Shown piece after piece: positions 6,393-9,889 of a stretch of DNA of 9,889 nt (positions are counted from its first letter, which is position 1; each line of letters starts with the position of its first letter). A program made the position numbers and the translations under genes. The notes below the pieces were generated by a model, which was given only the letters and a program-made list of their open reading frames with translations, had not been told where the DNA came from and made no database searches. This DNA comes from Spirochaetaceae bacterium (lineage in GTDB: Bacteria; Spirochaetota; Spirochaetia; Treponematales; Breznakiellaceae), in the NCBI GenBank assembly GCA_031284645.1, contig JAITXS010000018.1, positions 1 through 9,889 on the forward strand, read 5' to 3'.

Positions 6393-8212
6393 ACTCCCTC
6401 TCCGTCGGCAGCTTCTTCTTTTCCTTTGTTCTCTTCCTCGGCGCGCTTTCGCTCTTCTTCCAGGCGCATAAGATTGATCACCCGCCAGAGATCCTGTCCG
6501 ATAATCGGGATCCGTTCAAAGTGGTGGTTTACTGCCTGCGATATGGCCTGGGTATATGCGGCCGGAATAACACTGAACGGAAGTGATTCAAGAGCGTGAT
6601 CGTCCTGTTCTTCTTTATCGTCTTCCTCAATAAATTCAACAAAGATAGGCGGCGTTTCGTGTGTTGATACAAGCTGATAGAGGGCGCAAAAAGCCGGTAC
6701 GATTTTACCATCCTCAAATTTGATTTTTTCCGTGGATGTCCAGCCGAGTGCGGCAATAAGCGATCGGCGCAGGATATATTTTGCCCGCACCTTGTCATTC
6801 AGCGGAGAGGATGTAATGTAAATCCAAATTCCGCGTATCGTTGCGTCATAGTTTATGCGGTCAATTTCAACTTCAATGACTGCGGCGGCAATAGGATTAT
6901 GACGGGCTTTTTCATGGTTTTGACTTTCTTCCTCGTTGTTTTCGGCAAGGGCGAGGGCAAGGCCTATCCCCCGCTGCGGAAGAATGCGCTCAGTTTCTTT
7001 ACTGCCTGTATGACGCAAAAGCTCGTAAGCTGCCCATTTCCTTTTATAGCCGCTTTTTTCAGTCACAGCGCGTAAAATGTCGTTGCTGGGCATATTGCCC
7101 GTGTTGTTCTGAGTATTACCTGCGGAATTGTCTTTTTCATCGCTTTGAAAGCGTGATCTGAGTTTAGCCTGAAGGCGGGCTATCCGCCACAGGGAGCCTT
7201 CTTCTTTAAATGTATCGCATATTTTTGTAATATGACGTTCCAGTGCAAAAGAAGCGCAGGAGGAACCGAAACCGGCAAATGGGCCGGTCGGCGGAACATT
7301 GTACCCTACCGCCGTTCTTTTTATATTTAATTTTCCTGTTTTATAGATACCGTAAAATGCATCTTGAGCGTTTTCCAGTATTTTTTCGCTTTGAACTGCG
7401 TAGGCACCAAAGCCGATTTTCATGGTAACTTCTGTTTCGATCATCTGTCCCTCAGAGCTTAAAAGACTTTTGATATGAATAATAGACGGCGTGCGCTTTG
7501 GTGAAAAAAGATAATCTTCCTCGCGGGTAAGCTGTAATTTTACCTGTTTTTTTGTTATAAACGCGGCAAGGGAGGCAAGGGCTGCGATCACCGAGGGATA
7601 CCATGTTTTTCCGTCAAGATGAATGCCTAAATCGGCGTTTGCGATAAAGACTTGCCCGGCTTTTAAGTCCAAAAAATCCATCACCGTATTTTTTACGTGT
7701 TCAAGACTTTGGCTTGCCGTTTTGATATACAGGGCTTCGCTCTGGCCTTTTGCTGAAATTTCAGCGATAGCGCCGTGCGGCTCGCTGTACCAGTGTTCCT
7801 GAATACCGGTCTCGTACGTTCCTTCAACAACGATATCACCCGATGCTTTCGGCGGGCACCCATATTCTTCCTCATGTTCTGAAAAAAACACCGTGCTTTG
7901 GGCAAGAGAGAGGCAGGCTTCTTCTTCTTCAATCTCCACAGTACACGCGTGTGCGTATTCCGCGAGTTTTATTTTATCAGGCCCCACCAGAAGTCCGACC
8001 GGTTCTCCTATATAGGAAATTTTCTCATGGGCAAGGATCGGCATATCGCTGCCGTAAAGAAGATTTTTTCCGGGAATATCCTGTGCTTTTAAAAGACGAT
8101 AGCCAAAGCCCAAAGGAGGAGAATTTATTGATTTTAGTGTCCCTTTTGCTTTCGGAGACCTGATAATAAAGGCAAAATACGCATTCTGCGCGGGAATATC
8201 ATCTACAAACAT
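6389..8212 (-). CDS. Xanthine dehydrogenase/aldehyde oxidase-like large subunit with degenerate molybdopterin site
   Basis: 607 residues against the usual 750-780. The N-terminal 'FVDDIPAQNAYFAFIIRSPKA' (2-22) and 'IGEPVGLLVG' (68-77) are the a/b-hammerhead domain. 'SEPHGAIAEI' (143-152) and 'LTREEDYLFSPKRTP' (228-242) belong to the first molybdopterin domain, so the family assignment is sound. The cofactor and catalytic motifs are changed: GGGFGGK reads 'LGIHLDGK' (195-202), AFRGFG reads 'PFAGFG' (311-316, Arg lost), no GQG block is found, and the catalytic-Glu motif GVGEPP reads 'LESLPFS' (541-547). An Asn-rich linker lies at 357-378 and a charged tail at 583-607. Stops TGA TAA lie just upstream, so the ATG at 8212 is the only reasonable start, overlapping degT by 14 bases. 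Hydroxylase activity is doubtful; a non-molybdenum redox or structural role is inference. Confidence 0.8.
   Translation of the reverse strand: MFVDDIPAQNAYFAFIIRSPKAKGTLKSINSPPLGFGYRLLKAQDIPGKNLLYGSDMPILAHEKISYIGEPVGLLVGPDKIKLAEYAHACTVEIEEEEACLSLAQSTVFFSEHEEEYGCPPKASGDIVVEGTYETGIQEHWYSEPHGAIAEISAKGQSEALYIKTASQSLEHVKNTVMDFLDLKAGQVFIANADLGIHLDGKTWYPSVIAALASLAAFITKKQVKLQLTREEDYLFSPKRTPSIIHIKSLLSSEGQMIETEVTMKIGFGAYAVQSEKILENAQDAFYGIYKTGKLNIKRTAVGYNVPPTGPFAGFGSSCASFALERHITKICDTFKEEGSLWRIARLQAKLRSRFQSDEKDNSAGNTQNNTGNMPSNDILRAVTEKSGYKRKWAAYELLRHTGSKETERILPQRGIGLALALAENNEEESQNHEKARHNPIAAAVIEVEIDRINYDATIRGIWIYITSSPLNDKVRAKYILRRSLIAALGWTSTEKIKFEDGKIVPAFCALYQLVSTHETPPIFVEFIEEDDKEEQDDHALESLPFSVIPAAYTQAISQAVNHHFERIPIIGQDLWRVINLMRLEEERKRAEEENKGKEEAADGEGV
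6394..6403 (-). promoter_or_regulatory. Shine-Dalgarno site for the 2Fe-2S subunit gene
   Basis: GGAGAGGGAG on the minus strand lies just before the ATG at 6392. GGAG (6403-6400) is at the ideal seven-base spacing. It is inside the last codons of the large-subunit gene and confirms both the start and the coupled translation of the two subunits. Confidence 0.6.
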
Positions 8213-9461
8213 TGCGAAGCGTTTTTATCACCCGTCGGACTTGCTTTGCACTCATTCCCGGCCAAATGGGCAGGGAAATTTCATCTGAAAAGCATTTCAT
8301 CGTTTCGGGGAAATCCTCATCTTTTAGATTATACCTGTTTTTATAAAAAGGCATAGTATGCAGGGGGATGAAGTGAACGGACACGCCTATTCCCTCTTTT
8401 TGCAAACGCGTGATCAGATCGTTGCGGGATATAAGGCATTTTTGTCGGTTAAGACGCAGGGGATAGAGATGATACGCATTCGCTCCTCCTGTCGGCGCAA
8501 TGATAAAACGCTCGTCATCACAAAACGCTCTATCATAACAGGCGGCGATTTCCTGCCTCATGGCAAGGAGTTTTTCTGCCCGTTTAAGCTGAACTCTGCC
8601 GATGGCGGCAAGCAGGTCGGGGAAATTATATTTGTATCCCGGGGCGCTAACTTCGTAATACCAGGATGCTTTTTCTCCGGTATAACGGTTCCAAACCGGC
8701 CTGTCAATACCGTGAAGACGCATGATTTCAATTTTTTTGGCAAGAGCTGCGTCCCGTGTTACCAGCATACCTCCTTCTCCGGTGCAGAGGGTTTTTGTCG
8801 CATAAAAAGAGAATACCCCGATATCTCCAAGGTCTCCTGCGTACTTTCCGTTTTCAAGGCGGGAAGGAAATGCATGCGCTGCGTCTTCCACGACAGGAAT
8901 TCCCTGTTCACGCGCAAGTTCCATAATGGCCTTCATATCGCACGGAAGCCCCCCGAAGTGAACGCTTATGATTGCCGCAAGCCTCCCCTTGGGGCCGCCT
9001 GATTGATACGGACTCTGTCCTGCTTTTAAGCGTTCAATAGTTTCTTTAAGTTTTTCAACATCAAGTAAAAAAGAATTGGGGGCGGTGTCAACAAAGACGA
9101 CTTCCGCGCCAAGGTACAGGGCAGTCTCTGCGCTGGCAGTAAACGTATATGAGGGAACAAGGACAATATCCCCGGCTCCGACTCCGAGCGCCTGGAGGGC
9201 AAGATGCAGGCCGCTGGTCGCCGAATTGACGGCAAGCGCGTGCAGCACAGAGGACTGGGCCTGAATGGTGTTTCCGTGGGCAAGAGAAGCGCCGGAGAGT
9301 GAAGCTTTGTTCCCGCGATCCAGAAATTCAGCAAATTCCTGTTCAAAAGCAAGGGCTTCCTGTCCTGTGGTCAGCCATCCTGAACGCAGCACGCGGAGGG
9401 CTGCGTGTTCCTCATCTTTACCGAGGTACGGACGGGCAAAAACTATTGTGTTATTTTTCAT
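8199..9461 (-). CDS. DegT/DnrJ/EryC1/StrS-family sugar-nucleotide aminotransferase
   Basis: 420 residues, slightly above the usual 360-400. PLP-dependent enzymes of this family transfer an amino group from Glu or Gln to a keto-sugar nucleotide. Seen: 'VNSATSGLHLALQALG' (78-93, phosphate-binding S80/T82); 'VPSYTFTASAETALYLGAE' (102-120); 'VVEDAAHAF' with D193 that contacts the PLP ring nitrogen; 'FSFYATKTLCTGEGGML' with Schiff-base Lys K223; and 'GYKYNFPDLLAAIGRVQL' (275-292). The catalytic set is complete. About 25 extra Ser/Ala/Gly-rich residues (49-73) separate the 'FAEFLD' helix from 'HALAVNSATSG'. The ATG overlaps the stop of the CapD-like gene (ATGA, 9458-9461). Pairing with that 4,6-dehydratase points to a PglE/PseC-like step making a 4-amino-4,6-dideoxy sugar nucleotide for glycan or flagellin decoration. 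Which isomer is made cannot be told. Confidence 0.93.
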   Translation of the reverse strand: MKNNTIVFARPYLGKDEEHAALRVLRSGWLTTGQEALAFEQEFAEFLDRGNKASLSGASLAHGNTIQAQSSVLHALAVNSATSGLHLALQALGVGAGDIVLVPSYTFTASAETALYLGAEVVFVDTAPNSFLLDVEKLKETIERLKAGQSPYQSGGPKGRLAAIISVHFGGLPCDMKAIMELAREQGIPVVEDAAHAFPSRLENGKYAGDLGDIGVFSFYATKTLCTGEGGMLVTRDAALAKKIEIMRLHGIDRPVWNRYTGEKASWYYEVSAPGYKYNFPDLLAAIGRVQLKRAEKLLAMRQEIAACYDRAFCDDERFIIAPTGGANAYHLYPLRLNRQKCLISRNDLITRLQKEGIGVSVHFIPLHTMPFYKNRYNLKDEDFPETMKCFSDEISLPIWPGMSAKQVRRVIKTLRNVCR

Positions 9462-9889
9462 GGGAAGCTCAATGCCGGAATTGCATCGTTTAGAATTGAG
9501 CGCAGCAGGGTACTGTTACGGTACTCTCCCTCTTTCTCCGGATCAAATTGACAGATCGGGCGAAGCTTTTTCGTAATCCCGACAAGATCAAGAGTCCCTC
9601 GCGGAGAAGCTTGGGCTCCGGTTTTTTGTTCGATTTTCAAGATTTTATTCTGTTTGGTAGGCACGGGGTTTTCATCGTCCGACCAGAGATGTTCGTTAAG
9701 TCTCTCGCCGGCGCGCAAGCCTATAGTCTCGATTTTAATATCGATTTCAGGTTCATAGCCGTAAAAACGGATCATCTGTTCAGCCATACTCTTGATTCTG
9801 ACAGGCTCTCCCATATCAAGCAGGTAGAGCGCACCGTTTTTCCCCACGCCTCCTGCTTCCAGCACCAAAGAACAGGCTTCCGGTATGGT
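9458..9889 (-). CDS. FlaA1/CapD-type nucleotide-sugar 4,6-dehydratase, C-terminal 143 residues (cut by window edge)
   Basis: The frame is open to the right edge, so the N-terminal SDR domain with its NAD loop and catalytic Tyr/Lys (and any membrane segments) is outside. The visible end is typical of Polysacc_synt_2 proteins: 'TIPEACSLVLEAG' right at the edge, 'ALYLLDMGEPVRIKSMAEQMI' and 'GLRAGERLNEHLW', followed by a variable tail. Such enzymes convert UDP-GlcNAc (or a relative) to the 4-keto-6-deoxy intermediate; long PglF/WbpM-like forms are membrane-anchored. The product would be the substrate of the aminotransferase whose ATG overlaps this stop codon. A TTG at 9868 is an internal codon, not a start. 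Length class (short PseB/CapD or long PglF type) cannot be judged from this fragment. Confidence 0.85.
   Translation of the reverse strand, partial: TIPEACSLVLEAGGVGKNGALYLLDMGEPVRIKSMAEQMIRFYGYEPEIDIKIETIGLRAGERLNEHLWSDDENPVPTKQNKILKIEQKTGAQASPRGTLDLVGITKKLRPICQFDPEKEGEYRNSTLLRSILNDAIPALSFP

Noticed and set aside
8358..9002. 214-codon open frame on the plus strand opposite the aminotransferase gene.
   Set aside because: It is antisense to a gene with complete, conserved catalytic motifs, and its translation shows no recognisable domain. It is a codon-bias shadow.

Overview
The window looks like spirochaete chromosome, most probably Treponema: mid-GC DNA, a dense one-strand gene block, a single-POTRA Omp85-like outer-membrane protein, and a capD / degT / 'xanthine dehydrogenase-like' gene order. 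From memory, that order resembles the T. pallidum TP0077-TP0081 region (cap5D, spsC, 'quinoline 2-oxidoreductase'). The presence of aroB argues for a treponeme with more biosynthesis than T. pallidum. The genus call is inference from content and was not searched.

All ten genes I can support lie on the minus strand, so transcription runs from high to low coordinates. Order: 3' end of a FlaA1/CapD nucleotide-sugar 4,6-dehydratase (9458-9889, enters from the right edge); DegT/PglE-type sugar aminotransferase (8199-9461); a three-subunit molybdenum-hydroxylase-like set of large 'Mo' subunit (6389-8212), 2Fe-2S subunit (5901-6392) and FAD subunit (5075-5917); aroB (3825-4970); Omp85-like outer-membrane protein (2276-3832); manC-type mannose-1-phosphate guanylyltransferase (1237-2274); 3-methyladenine DNA glycosylase (596-1216); and the N-terminal half of a GT4-type glycosyltransferase leaving by the left edge (1-599). 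Junctions are 4-base ATGA overlaps, 8-17 base overlaps, or gaps of 1-20 bases. The only sizeable intergenic space is about 100 bases before aroB. No stretch over 300 bases lacks a gene, and I saw no tRNA, rRNA, CRISPR array or mobile element.

Functionally the window is an envelope/glycan neighbourhood: a 4,6-dehydratase plus aminotransferase making a 4-amino-4,6-dideoxy sugar nucleotide, GDP-mannose synthesis, a glycosyltransferase and an outer-membrane protein. aroB and a DNA-repair glycosylase are carried as passengers. The internal break before aroB holds a near-consensus sigma-70 promoter whose -35 box contains the stop codon of the FAD gene and lies inside a perfect 10+10 palindrome, so aroB-omp-manC-mpg-GT can probably be transcribed and regulated separately.

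The most interesting element is the XDH-like trio. The 2Fe-2S protein keeps all eight cluster cysteines. The large subunit, however, is about 600 residues instead of about 750-780, and has lost the recognisable molybdopterin-contacting and catalytic motifs (GGFGGK, the Arg of AFRGFG, GQG, GVGE). The FAD subunit has altered FAD-pyrophosphate motifs. It looks like a redox complex rebuilt for something other than molybdenum hydroxylation, translationally chained to a sugar aminotransferase.
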